NCBI GenBank assembly: GCA_019359545.1
Contig: JAHHHB010000029.1
Location: 1-62,684, forward strand
From: Desmonostoc geniculatum HA4340-LM1
GTDB taxonomy: Bacteria > Cyanobacteriota > Cyanobacteriia > Cyanobacteriales > Nostocaceae
Direction of reading: 5' to 3'
Length of the DNA: 62,684 nucleotides
Shown in pieces: positions 17,744 to 29,223 of the stretch. Both the position numbers and the translations under genes were made by a program. Position 1 is the first letter of the stretch; each line of letters starts with the position of its first letter. Under the pieces are notes generated by a model. That model worked only from the letters and a program-made list of their open reading frames with translations, did no database searches and had not been told where the DNA came from.

Positions 17744-17890
17744 GGGAGATGAGGGAGCAGGGGAGATGGGGGAGTGTGGGGAGTGTGGGGAGTGTGGGGA
17801 GAGAGGGGGGAAAGATTTCTTCCCCATCCTTCCACACCTCCCACACCTCCCACACTTCCAATGCCCAATCCCCAATGCCCCATCTGGAGG
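17741..17890. repeat. GGGGAGTGTG tandem repeats and complementary arm
   Basis: Tandem GAGGGAGAT and GGGGAGTGTG units (17741-17810) are followed by CCCACACCTCCCACACTTCC (17825-17865) and CCCAATGCCCCAT words, giving a large imperfect palindrome. Open frames on both strands here are compositional artefacts. Bases 17891-18097 hold the secA leader without a clear promoter. Confidence 0.7.
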
Positions 17891-18097
17891 CAAAATGATA
17901 CTATGAAGAAAGACTAAATATAAGATAAGAGTTAAAACCAATCATTTAAGAAACTGATTGACTAGTTTTTCTCCTGTTTTTGAGTAAATTCTCATTTCAC
18001 ACCCATCCACAACTAAGACTGTTGAATGGGTTAAATGTTTATAATCAATCCCAAACCTTTAATTCCCATCCCCCTTGATTCAGTTCGATAACCTGCC

Positions 18098-20893
18098 ATG
18101 CTAAAACTTTTGTTGGGCGATCCCAACGCTCGTAAGCTGAAAAAATACCAGCCTTCCGTTACTGAAATTAACCTTTTAGAGGAAGACATTAACACTCTTT
18201 CCGACGAAGAGTTAAAAGGTAAAACCGCAGAATTTAAACAACGACTCGCCAAAGGCGAAGCTCTGGATGATATCTTGCCAGAAGCTTACGCCGTTGTCCG
18301 GGAAGCAGGACGGCGAGTCTTAGGCTTACGGCACTTTGATGTCCAACTGCTTGGCGGTATCATTTTGCACGTAGGGCAAATTGCCGAAATGAAAACCGGT
18401 GAGGGTAAAACACTAGTAGCCACCTTGCCGAGTTATTTGAATGCCCTTAGTGGTAAAGGTGTACATGTTATTACTGTGAACGATTACCTGGCTCGTCGGG
18501 ACGCCGAATGGATGGGACAGGTGCATCGGTTTTTGGGGTTGAGTGTGGGGCTAATCCAGGCAAACATGACCCCCACTGAACGTCAGAAAAACTATGACTG
18601 TGATATCACTTATGTGACGAACAGTGAGGTAGGCTTTGACTACCTACGGGACAATATGGCCACAGACATGAAAGATGTGGTGCAACGCCCGTTTAATTAC
18701 TGCGTCATTGACGAGGTAGACTCGATTTTAATTGATGAGGCGCGGACACCCCTGATTATTTCAGGACAGGTGGAAAGACCTACAGAAAAATACCTGCAAG
18801 CTTCTGAAATAGCAGTGACTCTCCAAAAAGATGAGCATTACGAGGTAGATGAAAAAGCTCGTAATGTGCTACTGACAGATGAAGGCTTTGCAGAGGCAGA
18901 AAATCTTTTGGGAGTCACAGATTTATTTGACCCAGAAGATCCTTGGGCGCACTTTGTTTTCAATGCCATTAAAGCCAAAGAACTTTTCCTTAAAGACACA
19001 AACTATATTGTCCGTAATGGAGAAGTGGTGATTGTGGATGAATTTACCGGTCGGGTGCTACCCGGACGACGCTGGAGTGATGGACTACACCAAGCCATTG
19101 AAGCCAAGGAACACGTAGAAATTCAGCCAGAAACTCAAACTCTAGCGACAATTACTTATCAAAATCTGTTCTTGTTGTATCCCAAATTGGGTGGAATGAC
19201 GGGAACGGCAAAAACTGAAGAACCAGAATTTGAAAAAATCTACAAGCTGGAAGTTACGGTAATTCCCACCAACCGTGACAGAAGACGCGAAGACTTGTCT
19301 GATATGGTCTTTAAGACGGAAGCAGGCAAGTGGGGAGCGATCGCCAGAGAATGTGCCGAAATGCACGAACTGGGCAGGCCAGTATTAGTAGGAACCACGA
19401 GTGTAGAAAAATCTGAATATCTCAGCCGACTACTGAAGCAGCTAGAAATTCCCCACGAATTACTCAATGCCCGACCGGAAAACGTGGAACGCGAGGCAGA
19501 AATCGTCGCCCAAGCAGGACGCAAAGGTGCCGTAACCATTGCGACCAATATGGCAGGAAGAGGTACAGACATCATCCTTGGTGGTAACTCTGAATACATG
19601 GCGCGTCTGAAGCTGCGGGAATATTTAATGCCTCGCATTGTGATGCCAGAAGATGAAGACGCCTTTGGCGTTCAAAGACCTGCCGGATTACCTACAGGAC
19701 ACGGCGGTGGTCAAGGTTTCGTTCCTGGGAAAAAAGTCAAAACCTGGCGGGCTTCACCGGAAATTTTCCCGACCCAGTTGACAAAAGAAACAGAACAGCT
19801 ACTCAAAGAAGCGGTTGAAGTTGCAGTGCGTGAGTATGGCGATCGCAGTTTACCGGAACTAGAAGCTGAAGAAAAGGTAGCTGTAGCCGCCGAAAAAGCT
19901 CCCATCGACGACCCTGTAATTCAAAAGTTGCGGGAAGCATATAAGCGTGTTAAGCAGGAATACGAACAATTCACCGAGCGAGAGCATAATGAGGTAGTGG
20001 ACATCGGGGGTTTGCACGTCATTGGTACAGAACGCCACGAATCGCGGCGGATTGACAACCAGTTGCGCGGACGCGCCGGCAGACAAGGCGACCCTGGAAC
20101 CACAAGATTTTTCCTCAGTTTAGAAGATAACTTACTGCGGATTTTTGGTGGCGATCGCGTTGCTGGATTAATGAATGCCTTCCAAGTGGAAGAAGATATG
20201 CCCATTGAATCGGGAATGCTAACTCGCAGTTTGGAAGGCGCACAGAAAAAAGTTGAAACCTACTACTATGACATCCGGAAGCAGGTGTTTGAGTATGACG
20301 AAGTGATGAATAATCAACGTCGTGCTATTTACGCTGAACGCCGTCGGGTACTAGAAGGTCAAGACTTGAAAGAACAGGTAATCAAGTACGCTGAAAAAAC
20401 GATGGATGACATCGTTGACTACTACATCAACGTAGACCTACCTTCCGAAGAATGGGAGTTAGAAAAGCTGGTTGAAAAAGTCAAAGAATTCGTCTACCTG
20501 TTAGCAGATTTGCAGGCTAGTCAATTGGAGGATATGTCTGTTACTGAGATTAAATTCTTCCTCCACGAACAGGTGCGAATTGCTTACGACCTCAAAGAAG
20601 CGCAAATTGACCAAGTTCAACCCGGACTGATGCGCCAAGCTGAACGTTTCTTTATCTTGCAACGCATCGATACCCTATGGCGAGAACACCTGCAACAAAT
20701 GGATGCTTTGCGTGAATCAGTGGGATTACGTGGTTACGGTCAAAAAGACCCGCTGATTGAATATAAGAGTGAGGGGTATGAGCTGTTCTTGGATATGATG
20801 GTGAATATTCGCCGAGATGTAGTGTACTCGTTGTTTATGTTCCAGCCGCAGCCTCAAGCAGTGGTGCAGCAGGCTTCCTCAGAGATGGTGTAA
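18098..20893 (+). CDS. secA: Preprotein translocase ATPase SecA
   Basis: A 931-aa motor that drives proteins through SecYEG in the plasma and thylakoid membranes. NBD1 shows [15 protein letters not shown] (about residue 100) and [20 protein letters not shown]. The preprotein crosslinking domain follows, then NBD2 with [34 protein letters not shown] and [12 protein letters not shown]. The cyanobacterial/chloroplast-type insertion is present between [12 protein letters not shown] and [14 protein letters not shown]. The C-terminus ends QQASSEMV without the zinc-binding SecB tail, as expected for cyanobacteria. Length is complete. Confidence 0.97.
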   Translation: MLKLLLGDPNARKLKKYQPSVTEINLLEEDINTLSDEELKGKTAEFKQRLAKGEALDDILPEAYAVVREAGRRVLGLRHFDVQLLGGIILHVGQIAEMKTGEGKTLVATLPSYLNALSGKGVHVITVNDYLARRDAEWMGQVHRFLGLSVGLIQANMTPTERQKNYDCDITYVTNSEVGFDYLRDNMATDMKDVVQRPFNYCVIDEVDSILIDEARTPLIISGQVERPTEKYLQASEIAVTLQKDEHYEVDEKARNVLLTDEGFAEAENLLGVTDLFDPEDPWAHFVFNAIKAKELFLKDTNYIVRNGEVVIVDEFTGRVLPGRRWSDGLHQAIEAKEHVEIQPETQTLATITYQNLFLLYPKLGGMTGTAKTEEPEFEKIYKLEVTVIPTNRDRRREDLSDMVFKTEAGKWGAIARECAEMHELGRPVLVGTTSVEKSEYLSRLLKQLEIPHELLNARPENVEREAEIVAQAGRKGAVTIATNMAGRGTDIILGGNSEYMARLKLREYLMPRIVMPEDEDAFGVQRPAGLPTGHGGGQGFVPGKKVKTWRASPEIFPTQLTKETEQLLKEAVEVAVREYGDRSLPELEAEEKVAVAAEKAPIDDPVIQKLREAYKRVKQEYEQFTEREHNEVVDIGGLHVIGTERHESRRIDNQLRGRAGRQGDPGTTRFFLSLEDNLLRIFGGDRVAGLMNAFQVEEDMPIESGMLTRSLEGAQKKVETYYYDIRKQVFEYDEVMNNQRRAIYAERRRVLEGQDLKEQVIKYAEKTMDDIVDYYINVDLPSEEWELEKLVEKVKEFVYLLADLQASQLEDMSVTEIKFFLHEQVRIAYDLKEAQIDQVQPGLMRQAERFFILQRIDTLWREHLQQMDALRESVGLRGYGQKDPLIEYKSEGYELFLDMMVNIRRDVVYSLFMFQPQPQAVVQQASSEMV

Positions 20894-20937
20894 TTGACAG
20901 TAGAGACGGCGATTTATCGCGTCTGTTGCCTGACAAT

Positions 20938-20974
20938 AAAGACGCAGAAGCAATAAGAATGCCTTTGCGTCTTT
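20938..20974 (+). terminator. secA terminator
   Basis: AAAGACGCA pairs with TGCGTCTTT, followed by GTTTTACC. It lies 45 bases after the secA stop and looks like an intrinsic terminator. Confidence 0.65.
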
Positions 20975-20989
20975 GTTTTACCTTAAACA

Positions 20990-21039
20990 GCAATTCATCT
21001 CACATCTTACCGCTTGATCGGAAGTGTGAGATGAATTGC
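20990..21039. repeat. 50-bp perfect inverted repeat
   Basis: GCAATTCATCTCACA and its exact reverse complement flank a 20-base loop, between the secA terminator and the decayed tnpB. It could be a second terminator or a miniature element. Confidence 0.55.
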
Positions 21040-21152
21040 GTTTGAAGTGTTAGGGAAGCGGGGCGTACTCGCACGGAGTGTAGTCTGACCATATTTGAGC
21101 GTAGCGAAAACCGGAAAGACTACAACGACGAAACGAGCAAAATATTCTGCTT

Positions 21153-21797
21153 TTGGTAGCGCAACGAGCAAAATATTTGTTACCATTCCATGCTAAACGA
21201 CTAGTTGCAAAAGTATCTAGCAAAATTGCTAGGGTAAGAGAAGACTTTCTACATAAGCTATCTCGCAAAATAGCATACGAAAACCAAGTTATTTGTGTAG
21301 AAGATTTAGCAGTGAAGAACATGGTTAAAAATCCCAATTTGGCAAAATCGATAAGTGACCAAGGATGGGGGATGTTTCAAACCATGCTTAAATACAAAGC
21401 CGAGAAATTTGGTCACACCTATCTTGAAATTGGTCGTTTCTTTCCATCTTCTCAACTTTGTAGCGAGACTCTACTACCAATCCCAATATTGCAGCATAGT
21501 TATGATTCATTGGGCGTAAGGTTTGTAGATTGTCCTCACTGTCAAAAACAGCATGATAGAGATATCAATGCTGCAATAAATATTAGAAATGAAGGTTTGC
21601 GAATTTTGATGAGCCAGTACGGTCTTGGGGTCTCCCCAAGTGAAGTAACTGGCGAACTCGTAAGAGCGTTAGGAACTAGCGCTTCTGCCCTTGGAGGGGA
21701 TGTAAGACCAAAGTCTTCAGGACGTAAAAAATCCATGAAGTCTGAGGCAATCCCCAATGAATTGGGAAGCCTACACTGTACCGTCAGGTCAGTGTAG
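21153..21797 (+). pseudogene. tnpB: Decayed TnpB (IS200/IS605 family)
   Basis: A 214-codon open frame whose residues from about 16 match the C-terminal half of IS605/IS1341 TnpB: RLVAKVSSKIARVREDFLHK, VICVEDLAVKNM (RuvC-II glutamate), DQGWGMFQTMLKYKAEK and DCPHCQKQHDRDINAAINI (second half of the zinc ribbon and the RuvC-III aspartate). The N-terminal half with RuvC-I is absent. The first zinc-ribbon cysteine pair is destroyed: after SSQLCS the frame runs into unrelated residues. The C-terminal tail is proline- and serine-rich. No TnpA is present, so it cannot act alone. Confidence 0.85.
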
Positions 21798-21798
21798 G
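21770..21798. mobile_element. Right-end hairpin of the IS605-type element
   Basis: CCTACACTG and CAGTGTAGG form a nine-base stem around an 11-base loop overlapping the tnpB stop. This is the subterminal palindrome expected at the right end of IS200/IS605 elements, followed by TAGTTCAC, where cleavage would occur. In intact elements this region also encodes the TnpB guide RNA end. Confidence 0.6.
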
Positions 21799-21902
21799 TA
21801 GTTCACGTTAGACTTTTGACGATGCCAATTTGAGATTTTGGAACAAATCTCAAATCCAAAACTTGTACTGAGCGAAGTCGAAGTATCTAAAATCCAAAAT
21901 TG

Positions 21903-22316
21903 TTAGACTAAACCGCCAGCGGCTTGAAAACGAGCGCGGGCACGTTTGAAGGCTTGAGTAGCCTGGATTTGTGCTTGGCGATCGTCTGCTGTCACTTGAC
22001 CCAGACGTGCTTCTGCTTGATTATAAGCAGCACGGGCTTCTTCAAGGTTAATTTTGTCACCACGTTCAGCGCCGTTAACGAGAATTGTGACTTCATTCTC
22101 TTCCACTTCAGCAAAGCCGCCCAAAAGTGCGATCGCTTCCCAATTTTGATTTTTAGCAGCACGGACTCGCATCACACCTGTATCCAGGGCGGTCAACAGA
22201 GGTGCGTGTCCAGTTAAAATACCTAACTGACCGGTAGTGCTGGGCAAAACTACTTCTTCAGCTGGCGCGTCCCAGACTGTTTTATCTGGGGAAATTACAC
22301 GAACGGTTAATGTCAT
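21903..22316 (-). CDS. atpC: ATP synthase epsilon subunit
   Basis: A 137-aa F1 subunit. The N-terminal beta sandwich ([40 protein letters not shown]) is followed by the C-terminal helical hairpin ([16 protein letters not shown] onward) that regulates ATP hydrolysis. It is downstream of atpD on the same strand; atpC and atpD together form the usual cyanobacterial atp operon separate from the other subunits. The ATG directly abuts a repeat block. Confidence 0.95.
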   Translation of the reverse strand: MTLTVRVISPDKTVWDAPAEEVVLPSTTGQLGILTGHAPLLTALDTGVMRVRAAKNQNWEAIALLGGFAEVEENEVTILVNGAERGDKINLEEARAAYNQAEARLGQVTADDRQAQIQATQAFKRARARFQAAGGLV

Positions 22317-22487
22317 TTGTCTTTTGTCCTTTGTCCGTTGTCTTTTGTCCTTTGTCCTTTGTCCTTTGTCCTTTGTCCTTTATCATTTGTAATTGCCATT
22401 AGTCATTAGCACTTAAACTAATGACCAATGACTAATAACCAATGACCAATGACCAATGACTAATGACCAATGACCAATGACTAATGA
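22317..22487. repeat. Repeat block filling the atpD-atpC spacer
   Basis: Two repeat classes: TTTGTCC-type units (22317-22385) and AATGACCAATGAC-type units (22420-22487). They fill the whole spacer from the atpD stop to the atpC start, so the operon's ribosome site for atpC lies in repeat DNA. The units have no spacers and are not CRISPR. Confidence 0.8.
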
Positions 22488-23963
<1,476 letters not shown>

Positions 23964-24153
23964 TCAGATAAGGTCGTTGAAGACATAAAATTAAGCAATG
24001 TCATCTTTCAGGTTAGCACTGAACGCCCCCCCTCTACGCCATAAATTGATTCTTAAGACTGAGGTTGGGGATCAAAAATTCCCCTCCCTTGTCAAAGTGG
24101 CTCTGAGGATACATAAAATCCTGGAAATTGCAACTTGTTTAAGTATCAGAATC

Positions 24154-24193
24154 AAAACTGCCACATCAGGCGATCGCCTGACATCGCAGTTTT
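24154..24193 (-). terminator. Hairpin downstream of the PEP-CTERM gene
   Basis: AAAACTGC and GCAGTTTT enclose the perfect palindrome TCAGGCGATCGCCTGA, built on a HIP1 octamer. It lies 20 bases after the PEP-CTERM stop and ends in a T-run in that direction. Confidence 0.65.
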
Positions 24194-24214
24194 AAAATTA
24201 CATCGGTAATAAAT

Positions 24215-24946
24215 TTATGCTTTGATTGTAATTTTCTGTTGTTTACGCTTGTTAAATGAACTTATACCAAAAACACCGAATGCCAAGATACCCAACATAG
24301 TGGTCGGTTCGGGAACAGATGCAGTTGCTTGGCTAAAAGAAACTTTGAAAGCACTATCACCATACGAACCGCTGCCTATATCATCCCAAGTATTTTGGGT
24401 TAAGAGGCTAAAGTCAGATCCGTTGTTGTAGAAAACAAAGTCTCCTCCAGAATACACGCTTTGAAGACCAGTAGCACCTAATCCTGCTAGACCCGTAGTT
24501 CCATCAAAAAAGTTTGACGCGCTCAGAAACGCTACGTACTGTTTACCTGAGGTCAAACTAATTCCACCTGTGTCAAAAGTGAACTGCTCGAAGCCTGGTG
24601 CATTAGTAGTTGATTGAGGTGCGCTCTGGTACAAAATGGGGCCTGTTGCTTTAAAACCATCCCACTCAGCTACATAAGCTGCAAAATCTACTACATCTGG
24701 CTGCCCATCAAAGTCATTCAAGAAAAATGTGAAGTCATTGAGAACATTGTCGCTGCCGACGGTAAATGTCTGTCCGTAGGTAGCAGTGTTCTCTTCGCCA
24801 AATGGTCGAAAAAAGTCTGTCCCATTCCAGCTTGGTGTTGTATCGATAACTGTCTGTGCCTGAGCAGTTCCCGCTACGCCTAAAGCAATTAGCGCTGCTC
24901 CTGCTGTAACCATTGATAATTTTTTTAACCCAGTTGCATTAATCAT
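24215..24946 (-). CDS. PEP-CTERM sorting-domain protein
   Basis: A 243-aa exported protein. The signal peptide (KKLSMVTAGAALIALGVAGTA, ending AQAQ) covers the first 31 residues. The middle is a beta-rich domain containing WNGTDFFRPFGEENTATYGQ and FTFDTGGISLTSGKQYVAFL. The C-terminus has the PEP-CTERM signal: VPEPTTM, a hydrophobic stretch LGILAFGVFGIS and a basic tail KRKQQK. PEP-CTERM proteins are processed by an exosortase and often go to the extracellular matrix. The ATG is chosen because GGAGAAGGAAGG lies just before it; a start 13 codons upstream lacks such a site. Confidence 0.88.
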   Translation of the reverse strand: MINATGLKKLSMVTAGAALIALGVAGTAQAQTVIDTTPSWNGTDFFRPFGEENTATYGQTFTVGSDNVLNDFTFFLNDFDGQPDVVDFAAYVAEWDGFKATGPILYQSAPQSTTNAPGFEQFTFDTGGISLTSGKQYVAFLSASNFFDGTTGLAGLGATGLQSVYSGGDFVFYNNGSDFSLLTQNTWDDIGSGSYGDSAFKVSFSQATASVPEPTTMLGILAFGVFGISSFNKRKQQKITIKA

Positions 24947-25061
24947 AAACCTTCCTTCTCCAAAAATGTACGTGTATGGTGCCAACCTGCTTTTTATTAG
25001 GTCGTATAATCACGAATATTATTATTAGGTTTTATTAACATGCAAGTAGTTTTGCTGTTAT

Positions 25062-25168
25062 TATAGCGATTTTCATTTGAATGAGGTACACCTGTAAGGG
25101 CACGGCACTGCCGTGCCCCTACACCTTGCGATATGATGTTGTACTGCATCTGAATGGGAAGCGCTATA
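25062..25168. mobile_element. MITE of the TATAGC family, copy A
   Basis: A 107-bp element with terminal TATAGC...GCTATA, containing the palindrome GGGCACGGCACTGCCGTGCCC. An obvious relative in reverse orientation lies at 55496-55596. It has no coding capacity. It sits in the 451-bp divergent gap between the PEP-CTERM and SirB1-like genes; outside the element (24947-25061, 25169-25397) no gene is seen. Confidence 0.75.
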
Positions 25169-25397
25169 ACAAAAAGCTATATTAAATTATTTTCATACCT
25201 TAGATAGATAGATTTCATAAAATCTATATACAAACTAGATTTTCAAATCTTGTGAATATCCTTAATATAAAAATAGGTACAAAAAGCGGAAAGTTCCAGC
25301 AATGGGCTTTTAGCGGATATAACTTTCCTTTGCAACTGTTTTTAGTTAATCCTTGGCGCTTTCGCTTCATCCTCACACCTCCACCGAGCAATAGCTT

Positions 25398-26222
25398 ATG
25401 AATTTCTCGTTAGCACGACAATATTTTTATCAGGAGATTCAGCAGTCTGACGAGGAAATTGATTTAGCAAAGGCAGCTTTATATATTGCACAAGAAGAAT
25501 ATCCCAACGTAGATCCAGAGGAATATCTCAACGCCCTTGATACAATGGCATGGGAACTGGAAGAACGCTTGCCTCAGGAGCGATATCCCCTACGGATGAT
25601 TCAAACTATTAATCAATATATCTACGAAGATTTAGGATTTTCTGGTAATAAAATTGACTACTATGACCCACGCAACAGTTATTTGAATGATGTAATTGAA
25701 AGACGATTGGGGATTCCCATTACTTTAGCGTTGGTTTACTTGGAAGTTGCGCGACGGATTGATTTTCCAATGGTGGGTGTAGGAATGCCAGGACATTTTT
25801 TGATTCGCCCGGATGTTCCAGATATAGAAATTTTCGTTGATGCCTTTAATGGTGGTGAAATAATATTTGCCGAAGATTGCCAAGAAAGACTATCTCAGCT
25901 TTATCAGCAACCAGTGACGCTACAACCAGAATTTTTAGCTGTAGTAACTAATCGGCAATTTTTGGCCAGGATGCTGACAAATTTAAAATTTATTTACTTG
26001 AAACAACAACAGTTACAAAAAACGCTAGGAGCAGTTGAACGAATTTTACTACTGTTTCCTGATTTAGCTTTAGAATTGCGCGATCGCGGTTTAATCTATT
26101 ATCAGCTCGGTTACTACCCCCAAGCCAGAAACGACTTACAAAAGTATTTAGTAAAAGTTCCTGATGCTAAGGATGCATCGGTGATTCGGCGGCTACTTAC
26201 CGAGTTGAGTAAGGATGGGTAG
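25398..26222 (+). CDS. SirB1-like transglutaminase-fold protein with TPR
   Basis: A 274-aa protein of the SirB1/transglutaminase-core family: ALYIAQEEYPNVDPEEYL, YDPRNSYLNDVIERRLGIP, ITLALVYLEVARRID and GVGMPGHFLIRPD. The GHFLIRP motif is the family signature. The last 90 residues are TPR-like helices (ERILLLFPDLALELRDRGLI, QARNDLQKYL). Function is unknown. The stop is followed by GGGAGATGAGGGAGAC-type repeats. Confidence 0.85.
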   Translation: MNFSLARQYFYQEIQQSDEEIDLAKAALYIAQEEYPNVDPEEYLNALDTMAWELEERLPQERYPLRMIQTINQYIYEDLGFSGNKIDYYDPRNSYLNDVIERRLGIPITLALVYLEVARRIDFPMVGVGMPGHFLIRPDVPDIEIFVDAFNGGEIIFAEDCQERLSQLYQQPVTLQPEFLAVVTNRQFLARMLTNLKFIYLKQQQLQKTLGAVERILLLFPDLALELRDRGLIYYQLGYYPQARNDLQKYLVKVPDAKDASVIRRLLTELSKDG

Positions 26223-26317
26223 GGAATGGGGATGAGGGAGATGAGGGAGACGCGGGGAGACGCGGGGACGGGGGGACGCAAAGAAATAACCAATGACTAA
26301 TGACCAATGACTAATGA
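26223..26317. repeat. GAGACGCGGG and AATGACTA repeats
   Basis: A GGGGAGACGCGGGG array followed by TAATGACCAATGACTAATG units separates the convergent SirB1-like and SRPBCC genes. Confidence 0.65.
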
Positions 26318-26761
26318 CTAATTTTGTTGTTCTGCGACTTGTTTGAGGCGGCGGAGTTGGGCTTCCATGTCTTGTTTTGTCCAAGATGCAGCAAAGGTTT
26401 TGAAACCCCAGCTTACTAAGGGGTTAGGAATATCGAACTCAAAGCGGTTCAGCAGGAGTGTTCCTTTTTGTGTTGGTTGACATTCCCAGCGATCGCGCCC
26501 TTGAAAAAATCCTTTAAATTCCCAGACTACCAAACCCGGTTGTCGTTCCACAACTACGCTATTCAAAGTAGGTTTGAGTAGAGGAATTTGAATGATAAAA
26601 CGGCTTTTACTACCTACATCAGTACTCCAGACTTCGCCCACAGGTTCGCAACGAAGGACAGGGTTTAGCCAACGATGCATGAGGGCTAAATCGCTAATAC
26701 AGCGCTCGACTACCGTGGCTGTGGCATTTATTTGAATCGATTGTTCCAGTACTTGGGACAT
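26318..26761 (-). CDS. SRPBCC (START-like) family protein
   Basis: A 147-aa protein with the helix-grip fold: MSQVLEQSIQINATATVVER, ISDLALMHRWLNP, VVERQPGLVVWEFKGFFQGR, then LNRFEFDIPNPLVSWGFKTF with a long C-terminal helix MEAQLRRLKQV. Such proteins bind hydrophobic ligands or act as cyclase-like polyketide proteins; the ligand is unknown. The ATG here is preferred over a TTG nine codons upstream. Confidence 0.82.
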   Translation of the reverse strand: MSQVLEQSIQINATATVVERCISDLALMHRWLNPVLRCEPVGEVWSTDVGSKSRFIIQIPLLKPTLNSVVVERQPGLVVWEFKGFFQGRDRWECQPTQKGTLLLNRFEFDIPNPLVSWGFKTFAASWTKQDMEAQLRRLKQVAEQQN

Positions 26762-27476
26762 TCCAGATATTTTAAGCTGTTGCTGCAATTACAGTAGCGC
26801 AAAATGGGGAATGAGGTATTGGGCACTTGTGCTAAGTGGAGCCGTAGTATTGGGACGTGTGGGAAGGGTGGGAAGCTTTTTTATAATCTCCTCACTCCCT
26901 ACTCACCTTTTGACCGTGCCAATTTTAGATTTTAGATTATTTCGGTACTCCTTTCCTGCGGAACGGTAGGCGAACCCAGAAGCAAGCTACATGCCCCGCT
27001 ATCGCAAATCTAAAATCCAAAATTGTTTGACCTTTTTTTCGATAAAGCGAAAAAATTTCGGACTATATCAAACAGACAATGAGTTTACAGGTAATTTGCT
27101 GGTAAATTGATAGGCAAAACACTAGTAAACTTACTGGGATGCAGAATTATTCAATGGGCGGCGTCCACGATTTCCCAATTTTAGTAGAACAAGTTGGGGA
27201 GGAATGGGCGTTTTGGATCTGGGTACTGGCAACGAAATTCTTTTACAGCAATTTACAGGTAAATAGACCACGCGGTAGGGGCACAGCATTGCTGTGCCCC
27301 TACGACAGATGTGGTTCAAATATATGAAAACTGCTGTAAGATTTGGTTCTGGTATGAATCTACATACTTATATTTTCAGTACTTAGTCCCCAATCCCCAC
27401 TCCCTAGTTCAAATCAAGCTACCCGATAAGTATCTCAAGTGTTTTTGGCGAACTAAAACCTTAATAGCGGAAAACC
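26762..27476. other. Repeat-rich intergenic region, no gene
   Basis: About 715 bases without a credible gene. It contains GTGGGAAGGGTGGGAAG words, two AATTTTAGATT/AAATCCAAAATT words around 26930 and 27005, and the palindrome GTAGGGGCACAGCATTGC with its mirror (27275-27303). Short frames on both strands here have no family resemblance. Confidence 0.5.
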
Positions 27477-29141
27477 ATGAACACAACTTGGCAAGGAATA
27501 ACCCAGTTGATAGATATTGGTTTATCGATGAGGGGACAGCAATTTTTGGCACAATCATCGCCCAGTCTGCAACCAAGTCAAGGAGCAGTAAACCAAGGTG
27601 TCGCTGATGTGCAAGGAATTGTTGAACAGTTAATTCTGTTTATGCCCCGTGTACTGGGAGCAGTGGTAATTTTGTTTGTAGGTTGGCTAATTGCAGCGAT
27701 CGCAGCAACAGTAGCACAAAAAATTCTCAACCGCACAAACATAGATAACCGGATTGCCGCAGGGATAACTGGTCGTCAGGATGTTCCTCAGGTGGAGAAG
27801 TTAATCTCCGACTTGGTTTTTTGGAGCATCATCTTGCTGACGGCGGTAGCTGTTTTACAAACACTAAATCTAGAGATAGCGTCTCGACCCCTCAATACTT
27901 TTCTTGAGCAACTTATTGGCTTTTTGCCAAAGTTGGTTGGTGCTGGAATTCTTTTGGCAGCTGCCTGGGTATTAGCGAGCGTTGTCAAGATTATTACTGT
28001 GCGTTTATTACGGACATTTAACCTGGATGAGCGCTTGAATCCGCAAACCGCAGATAGTGTCCCCAGTCTCAATCAATTGTCTCTCAGTGAAACCATTGGC
28101 AATGCTCTGTATTGGTTTATATTTTTACTGTTTCTGGTTCCGATTCTGGATACTCTCGGACTTAGGGAAGCGCTAGAACCAGTACAAGCTCTAATTACAA
28201 AGATTTTGGTAATTCTGCCAAACATTTTAGCAGCGGCGCTAATTGCCGCAGTTGGGTGGTTCATCGCTAATGTGGTGCAGCGGATTGTGACAAACTTGCT
28301 AGCAAGTACTGGTATTGACCATTTAGGTAGTCGATTTGGGTTATCTTCGAGTGCCGGAGTGCAACCTCTATCAAGTATTATCGGCACAATTGTCTATATT
28401 TTGATTTTGATTCCTGCGGCGATCGCAGCGCTGGATACTTTACAAATTCCAGCAATATCACAGCCAGCGATCGCTATGTTACAACAGGTTCTCAACGCAG
28501 TACCTGCCATCTTTACAGCTCTCTTCATTTTGATTGTTGCCTATTTCCTGGGACGGTTTGTAGCAGATTTGGTTACAAGTATCCTGACTAATTTAGGCTT
28601 TAATAACATTTTCACTGTATTGGGTCTGACAACACCTACTAGGCGAATCGTCATTTCCACAGAACCAACAGAACCAACACCTCCTCCCATTCCCACCCGT
28701 ACCCCATCGGAAATTGCAGGCATTGTTACCTTAGTAGGTATTATGCTATTTGCAACGGTGGCGGCAGTAAATATCCTGAATATTCCAGCCCTTACAGCCT
28801 TAGTGTCTGGTATTTTGATTATATTCGGGCGGATATTGGCGGGTTTGGTAATATTTGCCATTGGTTTATTCCTGGCAAATCTAGCTTTTAACATTATTAC
28901 CAGTTCGGGAGAACGCCAAGCACAGATTTTAGGACAAGTAGCGCGGATTTGCATTATTACCTTAGTCTCAGCAATGGCACTGCAACAGATTGGAGTTGCT
29001 AGTGATATTGTGAATTTAGCCTTTGGACTTTTGTTAGGTGCGATCGCTGTTGCTATTGCCCTAGCTTTTGGTTTAGGAGGTCGTGATATTGCCCGCGAAC
29101 AAGTTCAAGAGTGGCTCAATTCTTTCAAAGGTAGAAACTAG
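27477..29141 (+). CDS. Mechanosensitive-channel-like protein with repeated TM-helix units
   Basis: A 554-aa integral membrane protein built of about five repeats of the conserved TM_helix module (PF05552-like) seen in CmpX and small-conductance mechanosensitive channels. Units include MPRVLGAVVILFVGWLIAA, LPKLVGAGILLAAAWVLASV, LPNILAAALIAAVGWFIANV, VPAIFTALFILIVAYFLGRF and ILIIFGRILAGLVIFAIGLF. Each is followed by a basic helix. The end AIALAFGLGGRDIAREQVQ is the glycine-rich pore-like signature. It probably contributes to osmotic or envelope stress response. No MscS beta domain follows. Confidence 0.82.
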   Translation: MNTTWQGITQLIDIGLSMRGQQFLAQSSPSLQPSQGAVNQGVADVQGIVEQLILFMPRVLGAVVILFVGWLIAAIAATVAQKILNRTNIDNRIAAGITGRQDVPQVEKLISDLVFWSIILLTAVAVLQTLNLEIASRPLNTFLEQLIGFLPKLVGAGILLAAAWVLASVVKIITVRLLRTFNLDERLNPQTADSVPSLNQLSLSETIGNALYWFIFLLFLVPILDTLGLREALEPVQALITKILVILPNILAAALIAAVGWFIANVVQRIVTNLLASTGIDHLGSRFGLSSSAGVQPLSSIIGTIVYILILIPAAIAALDTLQIPAISQPAIAMLQQVLNAVPAIFTALFILIVAYFLGRFVADLVTSILTNLGFNNIFTVLGLTTPTRRIVISTEPTEPTPPPIPTRTPSEIAGIVTLVGIMLFATVAAVNILNIPALTALVSGILIIFGRILAGLVIFAIGLFLANLAFNIITSSGERQAQILGQVARICIITLVSAMALQQIGVASDIVNLAFGLLLGAIAVAIALAFGLGGRDIAREQVQEWLNSFKGRN

Positions 29142-29223
29142 AAGGTGATGAAGGCGCAATTTCATCTGTAAATCAGAGAAAATCCAGCCGTAAGTATCAA
29201 TATTGCAGAAATCGATTAGAATG

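Noticed and set aside
17648..17941. Open frames on both strands (97 and 79 codons)
   Set aside because: They run through GGGGAGTGTG and CCCACACCTCCC repeats, giving low-complexity protein, and overlap the cytochrome gene.
19240..19638. 132-codon frame antisense to secA
   Set aside because: Shadow of a strongly conserved gene on the other strand; no independent start context or family.
22317..22487. Possible CRISPR-like repeats
   Set aside because: Units are 7-14 bp, tandem and without spacers; they are the short tandem repeats common in Nostoc.
27131..27607. Three short frames in the gap before the channel gene
   Set aside because: They cross a GTAGGGGCAC palindrome and repeat words, have no family resemblance, and the last overlaps the true start.
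28541..28954. 137-codon antisense frame in the mechanosensitive-channel-like gene
   Set aside because: It mirrors hydrophobic codons of the real gene and has no recognised motif.
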